From: Algibacter mikhailovii
Lineage (GTDB): Bacteria > Bacteroidota > Bacteroidia > Flavobacteriales > Flavobacteriaceae
DNA: 64,000 nucleotides
Assembly: GCF_014651495.1 (NCBI RefSeq)
Contig: NZ_BMWZ01000001.1
Span: 766,544-830,543, forward strand
Direction: 5' to 3'
Shown in pieces: positions 9,750 through 17,829 of the stretch (position 1 is the stretch's first letter; the number at the start of each line of letters is the position of its first letter). The notes under the pieces were generated by a model, which had not been told where the DNA came from, made no database searches, and saw nothing but the letters and a program-made list of their open reading frames with translations. A program made the translations under genes and the position numbers.

Positions 9750-9795
9750 GGTCTCTTATCTGTAACAGGGCAAGACCTTCATAAAAACCCTAATT
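9750..9795 (-). promoter_or_regulatory. Shared upstream element, copy 1
   Basis: On the coding strand: TTAGGGTTTTTATGAAGG, then TTGCCCTGTTA and a core ending in ATAAGAG. An inverted repeat GGTCT/AGACC flanks the core. It is 32 bp upstream of the 260-aa barrel gene and has the same orientation as all other copies. Confidence 0.7.
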
Positions 9796-9809
9796 AAATT
9801 TCAAAAAAA

Positions 9810-9835
9810 GAGCAAACCACTTAAAAGGTTTGCTC
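9810..9835 (-). terminator. Rho-independent terminator after the first amidohydrolase gene
   Basis: Perfect stem GAGCAAACC/GGTTTGCTC with an 8-nt loop. On the minus strand it is followed by a run of seven T. It lies 16 bp after the amidohydrolase stop codon. Confidence 0.85.
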
Positions 9836-9850
9836 CTTTTTTGAATTGTA

Positions 9851-11608
9851 CTAGTTTGATTTATGTGTGTATTTACCATTCATCATTGTAGACACCACTT
9901 TAACTTTAGCAATTTCGTTTGATTGCACATCAAAAAGGTTCTTCTCAAGAATAACCAAATCTGCATATTTACCTACTTCAATAGTTCCTATTTTGTCTTC
10001 CATTCGGACTTGCCAAGCAGGAAAGACAGTAACCCCTTTAATCCCTTGTTCTAAGGTAATAGCCTGAGATGCTGGAGGGAAGGGTTTTGAATCTGGATCA
10101 TTAGGATTCATCCTTGTCATCGCAGATTCAATTAGAAAAAGCGCTCCGGCTTCATTGGAAGGTGTAGAAGGTACATCAGCCGAAATACTAACCTTGAGGC
10201 CAATATCGAACGCTGTTTTTATTTGCTGATAATAATTTTCAGTTCTTTCCTGTCCTAATTTATCTTGAGCCAAGGCATAGGTATTTCCCCAATCTGTTCT
10301 CCAAATAGGTGTAAGATTTACTGGAATATCTAATTCTCCTGCTCGTTTCATGTCATCAGGATGCACCACGGCGAAATGCTGCAATGAGTTTCTAGCATCT
10401 GCGTGTCCTGCTTTTTTGGAGAACTCAATAGCATCAATAGTAGTTCTAATAGTGGCACTGCCATCAGCATGTATTGATACGTCTAATCCTTGCTCATTAG
10501 CCTTAACAATCATATCTTGTACAATCTCAGGACTTACTCCATCTATCCCTGCGTAGTCTGGTCTATCTGTATAAGGTTCTAGCATTAATGAAGTATGCGT
10601 ACCCCAATTGGCCTCTGGGTGAATTTTAATGCCTTGCATTCGGATCATGTCAGAATTATATGTGGCTTGAAATTTTTTCGCTTCTGCAATAATATCTTCT
10701 ACCGGAATATTTCCATTCTTAAAAAGGTAATGTGCAAATGTTCTAAGCTTTAGTTCACCTTTGTCATTCAAGTCCTTTAAAAGTTTCATCGCATAATCAT
10801 TATCCTCAATGTACTGCTCAAAAGTTGAAATATTGGGAGTCACTAATCCTATATTCAATACAGAAGTCCAACCTTGGCTTGCAGCATTATCGTATAATTC
10901 TTTTTGGCTATTTACTAATAAAACATCTTTGTCCCACGCACCAGCGCTTATGTAGGCATCCATCCAGGAAAGCTCAACAGAGTTGCCTGTGGGGTTCCCT
11001 GCATCGTCTCTAACCCAATAACTAAATCCAGGTTGTTTATCCTCAGTTTCTTTTGTAATATTTCCGGCCTCTAACATTTTACTATTCAACCATGCATCGT
11101 GTATCGTAAAGTCAAATAATATGGCCTTCTGATTTGGCACTACGGCATCCAATTCGGCAGCCGTTGGTCGTTCACTACCATAAGACGTATAATTCCAACC
11201 ATATCCATAAATAAACTCCTCATCAGGATTAGCATCTGCATAGGCCTTGATCAATGCCAAATATTCCTCCTTATTTTTCGCAGGAAAAAGATTGACACCG
11301 GCTTTGGTCCAGTTAGAGGCGACTAAGTGATCGTGCCCACTTACAAATCCTGGTAACATCATTTTACCAGCAAGATCTGTAGTTTCTGTATTGTCGCCAA
11401 TATATGCTTCAGCATCAATTGTTGATCCAACAAAAACAATCTTGTCACCTTTTATAGCCACCGCTTCAGCCCAAGGCTGAGCATCAGTAACCGTATAAAC
11501 TTTACCATTGGTAAAAACCATATCTGCGGCTTCCTTTTTTGCCTCTGACTTACAACCTACAAGTATGGTTATAAATAATACTGAAAGTGTTAATTGTAAT
11601 TTTTTCAT
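9851..11608 (-). CDS. Exported amidohydrolase lipoprotein, YtcJ-like (paralogue 1)
   Basis: A 585-aa metal-dependent hydrolase of the amidohydrolase_3/YtcJ type, acting on a C-N bond of unknown substrate. The signal ends in lipobox LVGC, so the protein is anchored outside the cytoplasm. The N-terminal composite domain (about 28-80) includes MVFTNGKVYTV. The metal motif HxH is GHDH near residue 94. Further ligand regions are IHADG, LQHF and ISADVPS, and the C-terminal strand domain (about 540-585) has KYADLVILEKNLFDV. It is closest in sequence to the adjoining paralogues, especially at both ends. A degenerate shared element lies 36 bp upstream and a strong terminator follows. Family certain, substrate unknown. 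Confidence 0.9.
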   Translation of the reverse strand: MKKLQLTLSVLFITILVGCKSEAKKEAADMVFTNGKVYTVTDAQPWAEAVAIKGDKIVFVGSTIDAEAYIGDNTETTDLAGKMMLPGFVSGHDHLVASNWTKAGVNLFPAKNKEEYLALIKAYADANPDEEFIYGYGWNYTSYGSERPTAAELDAVVPNQKAILFDFTIHDAWLNSKMLEAGNITKETEDKQPGFSYWVRDDAGNPTGNSVELSWMDAYISAGAWDKDVLLVNSQKELYDNAASQGWTSVLNIGLVTPNISTFEQYIEDNDYAMKLLKDLNDKGELKLRTFAHYLFKNGNIPVEDIIAEAKKFQATYNSDMIRMQGIKIHPEANWGTHTSLMLEPYTDRPDYAGIDGVSPEIVQDMIVKANEQGLDVSIHADGSATIRTTIDAIEFSKKAGHADARNSLQHFAVVHPDDMKRAGELDIPVNLTPIWRTDWGNTYALAQDKLGQERTENYYQQIKTAFDIGLKVSISADVPSTPSNEAGALFLIESAMTRMNPNDPDSKPFPPASQAITLEQGIKGVTVFPAWQVRMEDKIGTIEVGKYADLVILEKNLFDVQSNEIAKVKVVSTMMNGKYTHKSN

Positions 11609-11643
11609 AGTTAGTTTTGTTAATTTTAGTTTGAATCTTAATT

Positions 11644-11663
11644 ACCCTCATTCATAACCGGGT
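11644..11663 (-). promoter_or_regulatory. Degenerate copy of the shared upstream element
   Basis: The core TTCATAAC (plus strand) is kept between short arms ACCC/GGGT, 36 bp upstream of amidohydrolase paralogue 1. The AGGGTTTTT part is not recognisable because the previous gene ends here. Confidence 0.35.
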
Positions 11664-11672
11664 CGTGTTCTA

Positions 11673-13511
11673 TTATAAATGAGACCCATGTTTACAACCT
11701 TTTAGCGCTGCTGGCATAGGTACAAAATTCTCAGGTTCTGTTGTCAATACGGCTTGTCTATCATCTGCTTCATAAGTGTATTTACCATCCATAATAGTAC
11801 CGATAACCTTAATGTCCTTAATTTTAGTTTCATCCACGTCATAAGGACTTGCTTCTAGGATTACAAAATCTGCGTATTTTCCAACTTCAATGGAACCAAT
11901 TTTATCTTCCATTCTAATTTGCCATGCCGGGTTAATTGTAACCGCTTGAATAGCTTGGGCTACTGTTAGGGTTTTAGCATCAGCTGGAAATTTTTTAGAA
12001 TTTTCAAAATCTAATGGATTTCTGAAAGTTACGGCGGTCTGAATTTGTGTTAAAGCGCCCACACTTTCTACAGGTGATGAAGGTATATCTGCTGAAATAC
12101 TCACTTTGTTCCCAGCACCTATTACATCAGCATATCTTGCCACATGCGTACTTGTTCTTTCTTTACCTAACATTCTTAGATAGTCCTTATCCTGACTTGC
12201 CCAATCTGTCGAGAAAATTGGAGTGACATTCACAGGGATGTTATGGTCAATGGTTCTTTGTAAATCAGCAGGGGTCACGATTTGAAAGTGATGTAACGCA
12301 TTTCTTTCATCGGTATTACCGGCTTCTCTTGAAGCAAGAATAGCGTCAATTTTACCAGCTACAGAACCTGATCCTTCAACATGTGTAAATACATCCAATC
12401 CAAGAGGATTAGCTGCCAGAAGGACTTCTTTCATTCGGTCTGGAGAAGTAGCCGAAGCGCCATAATCATCAGTACCTTCCCATGGTTCAACCATAAGCAC
12501 ACCTCCTGAACTCCATGTGCCTTCAGGGTGGATTTTAATACCATGAACCCTTAAATGATCACCATTATACTTATTAGCAAATTCTTTAACACGTTTGCAA
12601 AAATCTACAGGATCAGAATTGGCATCTTTATAAGCGGGTTGGACGAATGACCGGATACCTAATTTCCCTTCATTATCAAGTTTTGTAAGTATTTGCATAG
12701 TAACCTCTAAATCATCAAACATCCCATCCGTATTACTAAAATTTGGGGTTACTACTCCAGGAGTCAGTATTGTAGTATAACCAGCTGCTATGGCTCTGCT
12801 ATGCAGAAACTCGCGGCTATCTCCTATCATGTTTTCAGGATTCCACATCACTTTCGCATAGGTTGGAAACCAGGCTAATTCTACTCCAACACCTGATGGG
12901 GTTCCTGTGGCATCTCTTACCCAGTAGGTTACTCCAGGAACGTCATCAGGTGAATCTTTTGTAATCCCACCAGCCTTCATCGCTGCTGAATTTAACCAAG
13001 CATCGTGAATAGTAAAATCGAGGAAAATAGCAACTTTATTAGGAATAATTTCATCCAACTCTTTTGCTGTTGGAAAGCCACCCATCAAGTTTTTATTATA
13101 TCCCATTCCGGTATAATATTCCATGTCTGGATTATCTTCTACATATTTTTTAATTAATGCAAATGTTTCTTCTTTATTAGTAGCTCCGTTTAAATCAAGG
13201 CCTTGCTTGGTCCATTGTGAGGCGATAATGTGATCATGCCCGCTAACAAAGCCTGGCATCATAGTTTTACCTGCCAAATCTCTAGTTTCTGTACCTTCGC
13301 CTATATAGGCCTTAGCATCTTCAGAAGACCCTACAAACACGATTTTATTATCTTTTATAGCCACTGCTTCTGCTGAAGGTTGTCCTTCATTAACGGTAAT
13401 GACATTGCCATTGGTAAAAACCATATCGGCTGTTTCTTTTTTTGTTTCAGACTTACAACTTACAAGTAAAGTTATAAATAATACTGAAAGTGTTAATTGA
13501 ATTTTTTTCAT
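11673..13511 (-). CDS. Exported amidohydrolase lipoprotein, YtcJ-like (paralogue 2)
   Basis: A 612-aa paralogue with lipoprotein signal ending LVSC, then KSETKKETADMVFTNG, nearly the same as paralogues 1 and 4. The HxH motif is GHDH. Later ligand regions read VFTHVEG, LHHF and ISADIPS, so the metal site looks complete. It differs by an extra C-terminal tail of about 25 residues (after KYTYEADDRQ) ending CKHGSHL, absent from the other copies; its Cys and His residues could bind metal, which is speculation. A clear shared upstream element is 20 bp before the start. Extracytoplasmic C-N hydrolase of unknown substrate. Confidence 0.9.
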   Translation of the reverse strand: MKKIQLTLSVLFITLLVSCKSETKKETADMVFTNGNVITVNEGQPSAEAVAIKDNKIVFVGSSEDAKAYIGEGTETRDLAGKTMMPGFVSGHDHIIASQWTKQGLDLNGATNKEETFALIKKYVEDNPDMEYYTGMGYNKNLMGGFPTAKELDEIIPNKVAIFLDFTIHDAWLNSAAMKAGGITKDSPDDVPGVTYWVRDATGTPSGVGVELAWFPTYAKVMWNPENMIGDSREFLHSRAIAAGYTTILTPGVVTPNFSNTDGMFDDLEVTMQILTKLDNEGKLGIRSFVQPAYKDANSDPVDFCKRVKEFANKYNGDHLRVHGIKIHPEGTWSSGGVLMVEPWEGTDDYGASATSPDRMKEVLLAANPLGLDVFTHVEGSGSVAGKIDAILASREAGNTDERNALHHFQIVTPADLQRTIDHNIPVNVTPIFSTDWASQDKDYLRMLGKERTSTHVARYADVIGAGNKVSISADIPSSPVESVGALTQIQTAVTFRNPLDFENSKKFPADAKTLTVAQAIQAVTINPAWQIRMEDKIGSIEVGKYADFVILEASPYDVDETKIKDIKVIGTIMDGKYTYEADDRQAVLTTEPENFVPMPAALKGCKHGSHL

Positions 13512-13530
13512 GATACTTTTTTATTTTTTA

Positions 13531-13573
13531 TCTCTTACTTATAACAGGGCAATTATTAACGAAAAACCCTAAA
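13531..13573 (-). promoter_or_regulatory. Shared upstream element, copy 2
   Basis: On the coding strand: TTTAGGGTTTTTCG, then TTGCCCTGTTATAAGTAAGA. The second AGGG is missing and the flanking arms are weak. It lies 20 bp upstream of amidohydrolase paralogue 2. Confidence 0.65.
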
Positions 13574-13581
13574 TAAAATAA

Positions 13582-15393
13582 TTACATCCCATCATTATGA
13601 GTATACTCTCCATAAAGCATGGTTCCAACACATTTAGCTTCTTCCACTAAATTCTCAGGTTTAATATCTCTAAGACTTTTATTGAACACTGCAAAGTCAG
13701 CATACTTTCCAACCTCTATAGATCCAATTTTGTCTTCCATTTGTAATTGCCAAGCTGCGTTAACCGTCATAGATTTAAGCGCATCGTCTATAGTATATGG
13801 CTTTCTGTTTTGTGGGAATGCACCTAATTCAGGACGTCCTGGTTGTTCTAGTGTCATAGCTTGTTGAAATAACCAAACCGGATACGCTTCTTCAACTACA
13901 GATCCTGGAGGATCTCCACCCAAGGAAACATTCGCTCCATTTTGAGCCATTTCCATATATAATCCCATGGTACGTTCAACCGTTTCTTTTGAATATTTTT
14001 TAAGAACAGCCTCACCGTCTTTTCCGTTTTCTACCGCATTTGTAAAAATAGGTGTCGCATTTAAAGGAATGTTGTACTCCATAATTTGAGCTGCAGTCTC
14101 AGGATTTATAAAACTAATATGATCCATACGATGACGTGTTGTTGCCTCAGGATATGCCTTTTTTGATGCAATAATAGAATTTGTTGCGGTTTGAATCACT
14201 CGGGTTCCATCGGCATGTAAAACCACATTTATGTTTTCTGATGTGGCTTTCATAATCGTAGCATGAATCACATCTGCACTCATTGCTAAAGGTGCTAAAT
14301 AAGGAAGATCATCGCCTTCATCTTTATTATACGGTTCAGACATGCTCATGGCACGGTCGTTATAATGACCATCTGCATGCATTTTAAGGCTATTAACACG
14401 TAGCATATCGTTATTGTATTTTTCTCTCATGCGCACTGCAAATGGCACATAGTCATCAGGATCTGCATCCAGTAATTTCATAAATGGCATGGTATTAATA
14501 CGCATTTTAGCTTCTCCAGATTCTATTCTAGTGGTTAGAATTTTCATGATATCTTCAAAATCTTGGCGCGTTGCTTCAGAACTAATCCCAAAATTAGGTG
14601 TGATAACACCAGGAACTAACACTGATGTCACTCCTTGACTAGCCAAATAGCCTTGCATATAATTCATGGTTTCTGGCACCATAATTTCTGGAATCCATGC
14701 CCCAATATCTACATAGGTTTGCATCCATTGCGTCTCAATGGCTGCACCAGTAATGTTACCACTAGCATCTCTTTCCCAATACACTACTCCCGGAACATTA
14801 TCTTTAACATTATTATCAATTTTAGCCAATTTTAATGCCACGGTATTAAAAACCCCATCATGAGAACTGTTCCCTAATGCTACAACTGGCTTATCTAGTC
14901 CAAGCTTATCAAGATCGGCCGCACTTGGGTTTCTACCCAAAGCAGCAGGGCGATAGCTTACAGCCTGTACCACTTTTAAATCTGGGTTTTTATCTGAATA
15001 TTCTTTAATTATTGCAAGCATCTCATCTATAGATTGCGCGGCTTGAACATTTACTCCTGATGTTGTAAAACTAGATGCAATAACATGTGTGTGTGCGTCA
15101 ATGAAGCCTGGTGTTACGTATTTACCACCTAAGTCAATAACCTCTGTGTTATCACCCACAAAATCCTTCACATTATTGTTAGACCCTACAAATACTATTT
15201 TTCCATCTTTCATAGCGACAGCTTCTGCTGTAGGCTGATCTGGATTCATAGTTTCAATAGTACCGTTTTGAAGCACTTTATCTGCCACAACTATTTCAGC
15301 TGCACTAGAAGCACTGTTGTTTTTTCCATCTGAATTACAAGCTATCAATAGGCCAACTAATAAAAAGGAAAGGATGAATTGAATCTTTTTCAT
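13582..15393 (-). CDS. Exported amidohydrolase lipoprotein, YtcJ-like (paralogue 3)
   Basis: A 603-aa paralogue, the most divergent of the intact copies. Its signal ends LIAC and is followed by a Ser/Asn-rich linker (NSDGKNNSASSAAE). HxH is AHTH, the form usual in the wider family, whereas paralogues 1 and 2 have HDH. Later regions VLHADGT, MDHISF and SLGGDPPGS supply the other ligands. The C-terminal strand block IGSIEVGKYADFAVF is shared with the neighbours. No shared upstream element was recognised; it probably follows the NTF2-like gene in one transcript (59-bp gap). Role: extracytoplasmic hydrolysis of an unknown C-N bond. Confidence 0.88.
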   Translation of the reverse strand: MKKIQFILSFLLVGLLIACNSDGKNNSASSAAEIVVADKVLQNGTIETMNPDQPTAEAVAMKDGKIVFVGSNNNVKDFVGDNTEVIDLGGKYVTPGFIDAHTHVIASSFTTSGVNVQAAQSIDEMLAIIKEYSDKNPDLKVVQAVSYRPAALGRNPSAADLDKLGLDKPVVALGNSSHDGVFNTVALKLAKIDNNVKDNVPGVVYWERDASGNITGAAIETQWMQTYVDIGAWIPEIMVPETMNYMQGYLASQGVTSVLVPGVITPNFGISSEATRQDFEDIMKILTTRIESGEAKMRINTMPFMKLLDADPDDYVPFAVRMREKYNNDMLRVNSLKMHADGHYNDRAMSMSEPYNKDEGDDLPYLAPLAMSADVIHATIMKATSENINVVLHADGTRVIQTATNSIIASKKAYPEATTRHRMDHISFINPETAAQIMEYNIPLNATPIFTNAVENGKDGEAVLKKYSKETVERTMGLYMEMAQNGANVSLGGDPPGSVVEEAYPVWLFQQAMTLEQPGRPELGAFPQNRKPYTIDDALKSMTVNAAWQLQMEDKIGSIEVGKYADFAVFNKSLRDIKPENLVEEAKCVGTMLYGEYTHNDGM

Positions 15394-15452
15394 GATATCT
15401 ATTTTTTATTTTTTATTATGAATTTGAGCATTGTGCCCAATATTTTTATCTA

Positions 15453-15989
15453 TTATTTAACCGAAGATGAACCAGGAAAAGACTGGTGCATATGGCGTAT
15501 TTTCCATGCATTGCCTTCCAGCACGTATACTATGGATATGGCTTGAGGAGATTCTATTAAAAGCTCCCCAGCACTATCGTACTGGCGAAAAAGTCCGTAC
15601 CCTGCATAAAGAGCACTGGTAGACGACAGCACGGTTATTTCTTCTCGCTCCATTTCAATGTCTTGCTTAGCAACACCGACAAACCCAGCTGCATAACTTT
15701 CTGCTACGGCTTCTGTGGTCCACAGCATCTCCCCCTGCATACCATAGGCGCCCTTGTTGGTAGGTATCATGGGTGCTAGCATGGCGTCCAAATCGGCTTT
15801 ACGAGCATTTTCCCAAGATTCATGTGCCGCGGCCAAAACTGCTGCTTCTATTTGAGCCTCACTCAATGTTTCAACTTTTTCAGAAGTTAATACGTCAATG
15901 GCTTCAGCTGTTTCTTTTTTCGTATCCGATTTACAAGCTACCAGTAATGTTACTAATACGATCGTAAGTGCTAATGGTATTTTTTTCAT
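15453..15989 (-). CDS. NTF2-like (SnoaL/DUF4440-type) lipoprotein
   Basis: A 178-aa protein from the chosen start. The signal MKKIPLALTIVLVTLLVACK and the next residues KSDTKKETAEA match those of the flanking amidohydrolases, although the mature domain is unrelated. A longer frame from 16043 was rejected because the homologous signal begins at 15989. The mature part (about 60-178) has the NTF2-like pattern: an initial helix with SWENARKADLDAMLAPM, then strands including VLSSTSALYAGYGLFRQY and AWKIRHMHQSFPG. Such domains bind small ligands or act as enzymes or immunity-like partners. Lying between amidohydrolases, it may bind their substrate or product. Function unknown. Confidence 0.75.
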   Translation of the reverse strand: MKKIPLALTIVLVTLLVACKSDTKKETAEAIDVLTSEKVETLSEAQIEAAVLAAAHESWENARKADLDAMLAPMIPTNKGAYGMQGEMLWTTEAVAESYAAGFVGVAKQDIEMEREEITVLSSTSALYAGYGLFRQYDSAGELLIESPQAISIVYVLEGNAWKIRHMHQSFPGSSSVK

Positions 15990-15992
15990 AAG

Positions 15993-16040
15993 GTTTAATC
16001 TATTCGTAAAAGGGTTTAAAATGAACTTAATCCCTAATGA
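15993..16040 (-). promoter_or_regulatory. Duplicated leader, copy A
   Basis: About 48 bp that closely match 19648-19696, the leader of the broken amidohydrolase paralogue 5. Both begin GTTTAATCTATT (plus strand) and carry an inverted repeat of AGGG/CCCT type around TAAAATGAACT. Together with the shared signal peptide this indicates that promoter plus signal sequence was duplicated as a unit. Confidence 0.55.
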
Positions 16041-16055
16041 CATTTCTTATTATTT

Positions 16056-17810
16056 TTAATCTGCCCTGTTCATATACTTTCCATCCAAAATAGTAGCCAT
16101 TATTTTTACATTTTGAATTTCACTTTTGTCTACATCAAAGAGGTTCTTCTCAAGAATCACTAAATCGGCCAATTTCCCAACTTCAATCGAACCAATTTTA
16201 TCTTCCATATGCATGAATAAAGCCCCATCAATTGCAAATGAACGGATAGCTTGCTCTAAAGTCATTGGTTTTCTATTTGTTGGGTAAGCTACCGCATCAG
16301 GGTTTGATGGATCTGTCATGGTAACTGCAGCTTGAATGTTTTGAAGTGGGGCTTGCATACTTATAGGCGTACCTGGGTAATCTGAACCCAAACCAACAGG
16401 TAAACCAGCATGCGCTAAATCAGGATATCTACCCATCATTTCGTTAATACGTTCTTTTCCTAATACTTTTTCATAATCCTTGTCTTGATTTCCGAAGGTA
16501 TTTGTAAAACTTGGTGTGGCATTAACCAACATTTTATTGTCTATAACACGTTGGTGATCATCTGGATGTACTAACATATAATGATGTAATTGATTTCTAA
16601 CATTTGTATTACCAGCCTTGATTGAAGCTTCAAAAGCATCAATTGCTGCTCTTGTAGAAGCACTACCTTCGGTGTGAATTGCTACGTCTAAACCTTCTTT
16701 GTTTGCTGCCATAACTAACTCCATTGTTCTTTCAGGAGTGACCCCAAATCCACCTTTTGAATCAGTACCCTCATACGGTTTTAAAAGCGGCGCACCATAA
16801 TTAATAATGCCACTCTCTGGATGAATCTTTATTCCAGTTACACCATGCATATCCGAATTATATTTCTCTTTCATGCGCTTAGTAAATGAAATAAAAACAT
16901 CTGGTGTGGCATCTTCTGTTTTAAAGGCAGGCATTGAAAAGCTTCTTAATGGCATTTTACCATCCTTAATGAGTTGGTCAATGACTTCCATAGCTGTTTC
17001 ATAATCTTTTAACATCTCATCTACAATAGTTAAGGTTGGACTCAGCAGACCAGGACCAAATACGGATGTAGTACCATAGGATGAGGCTTCACCCATTAAT
17101 TTAAGGATACTTTCCTTCATCATTGTATCAGGTTGCCAAAGTCCTAATCCTAAATAAATCTGCAACCATTGAAATTCTATAGCGACACCTGTTGGATTAC
17201 CCGCATCATCTCGTACCCAATAGGTAGTGCCTGGAATGGCATCTGGGGTATCTTTAGTTATATTTTGATCTTTCATTGTAGCTGAATTCATCCAAGCTTC
17301 ATGACTTGTATAATCAATTAATAAAACAGGACGATCTGGAATAATAGCATCTAAATCTTCAGCTGTTGGCAAACCTCCTAATTTAGGTGTTGCCCAGCCT
17401 GCACCATAAATAACTGGCAAATCAGGATTAGCATCAGCGTAATCCTTAACCATTTTTAAAGTTTCTTCTTTATTAGTTGCATCGTACAACAAAATCCCTT
17501 GACCAATCCAATCTGCTGCGATTAAGTGATTGTGAGAATCAACAAAACCAGGAAGCATCATTTTTCCTGCTAAATCTGTAGTCTCAGTGCCTTCTCCAAT
17601 ATAGGCTTGTGCATCTGCGGTTGAGCCAACAAATACAATTTTATTTCCTGTTACAGCTACCGCTTCTGCCCAAGGTTGCGATTCATTTACTGTATATACT
17701 TTACCGTTAGTGAAAACAGAATCTGCAGCAGTTTCTTTTTTAGTTTCTGATTTACAACCGATTAAAAGGGTAATAAATAATACTGAAAGCGTGAATTGAA
17801 TTTTTTTCAT
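16056..17810 (-). CDS. Exported amidohydrolase lipoprotein, YtcJ-like (paralogue 4)
   Basis: A 584-aa paralogue with signal ending LIGC and KSETKKETAADSVFTNGK next. HxH is SHNH. IHTEGS, LHHYM and LGSDYPGTP are the later metal-ligand regions. The C-terminal block is KLADLVILEKNLFDV, almost the same as paralogue 1. It starts 19 bp after the broken paralogue 5 and has no upstream element of its own, so it is probably read from the paralogue 5 promoter. Function as for the others: an extracytoplasmic, metal-dependent C-N hydrolase of unknown substrate. Confidence 0.9.
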   Translation of the reverse strand: MKKIQFTLSVLFITLLIGCKSETKKETAADSVFTNGKVYTVNESQPWAEAVAVTGNKIVFVGSTADAQAYIGEGTETTDLAGKMMLPGFVDSHNHLIAADWIGQGILLYDATNKEETLKMVKDYADANPDLPVIYGAGWATPKLGGLPTAEDLDAIIPDRPVLLIDYTSHEAWMNSATMKDQNITKDTPDAIPGTTYWVRDDAGNPTGVAIEFQWLQIYLGLGLWQPDTMMKESILKLMGEASSYGTTSVFGPGLLSPTLTIVDEMLKDYETAMEVIDQLIKDGKMPLRSFSMPAFKTEDATPDVFISFTKRMKEKYNSDMHGVTGIKIHPESGIINYGAPLLKPYEGTDSKGGFGVTPERTMELVMAANKEGLDVAIHTEGSASTRAAIDAFEASIKAGNTNVRNQLHHYMLVHPDDHQRVIDNKMLVNATPSFTNTFGNQDKDYEKVLGKERINEMMGRYPDLAHAGLPVGLGSDYPGTPISMQAPLQNIQAAVTMTDPSNPDAVAYPTNRKPMTLEQAIRSFAIDGALFMHMEDKIGSIEVGKLADLVILEKNLFDVDKSEIQNVKIMATILDGKYMNRAD

Positions 17811-17829
17811 GATTTTGTTTTAATAATTT

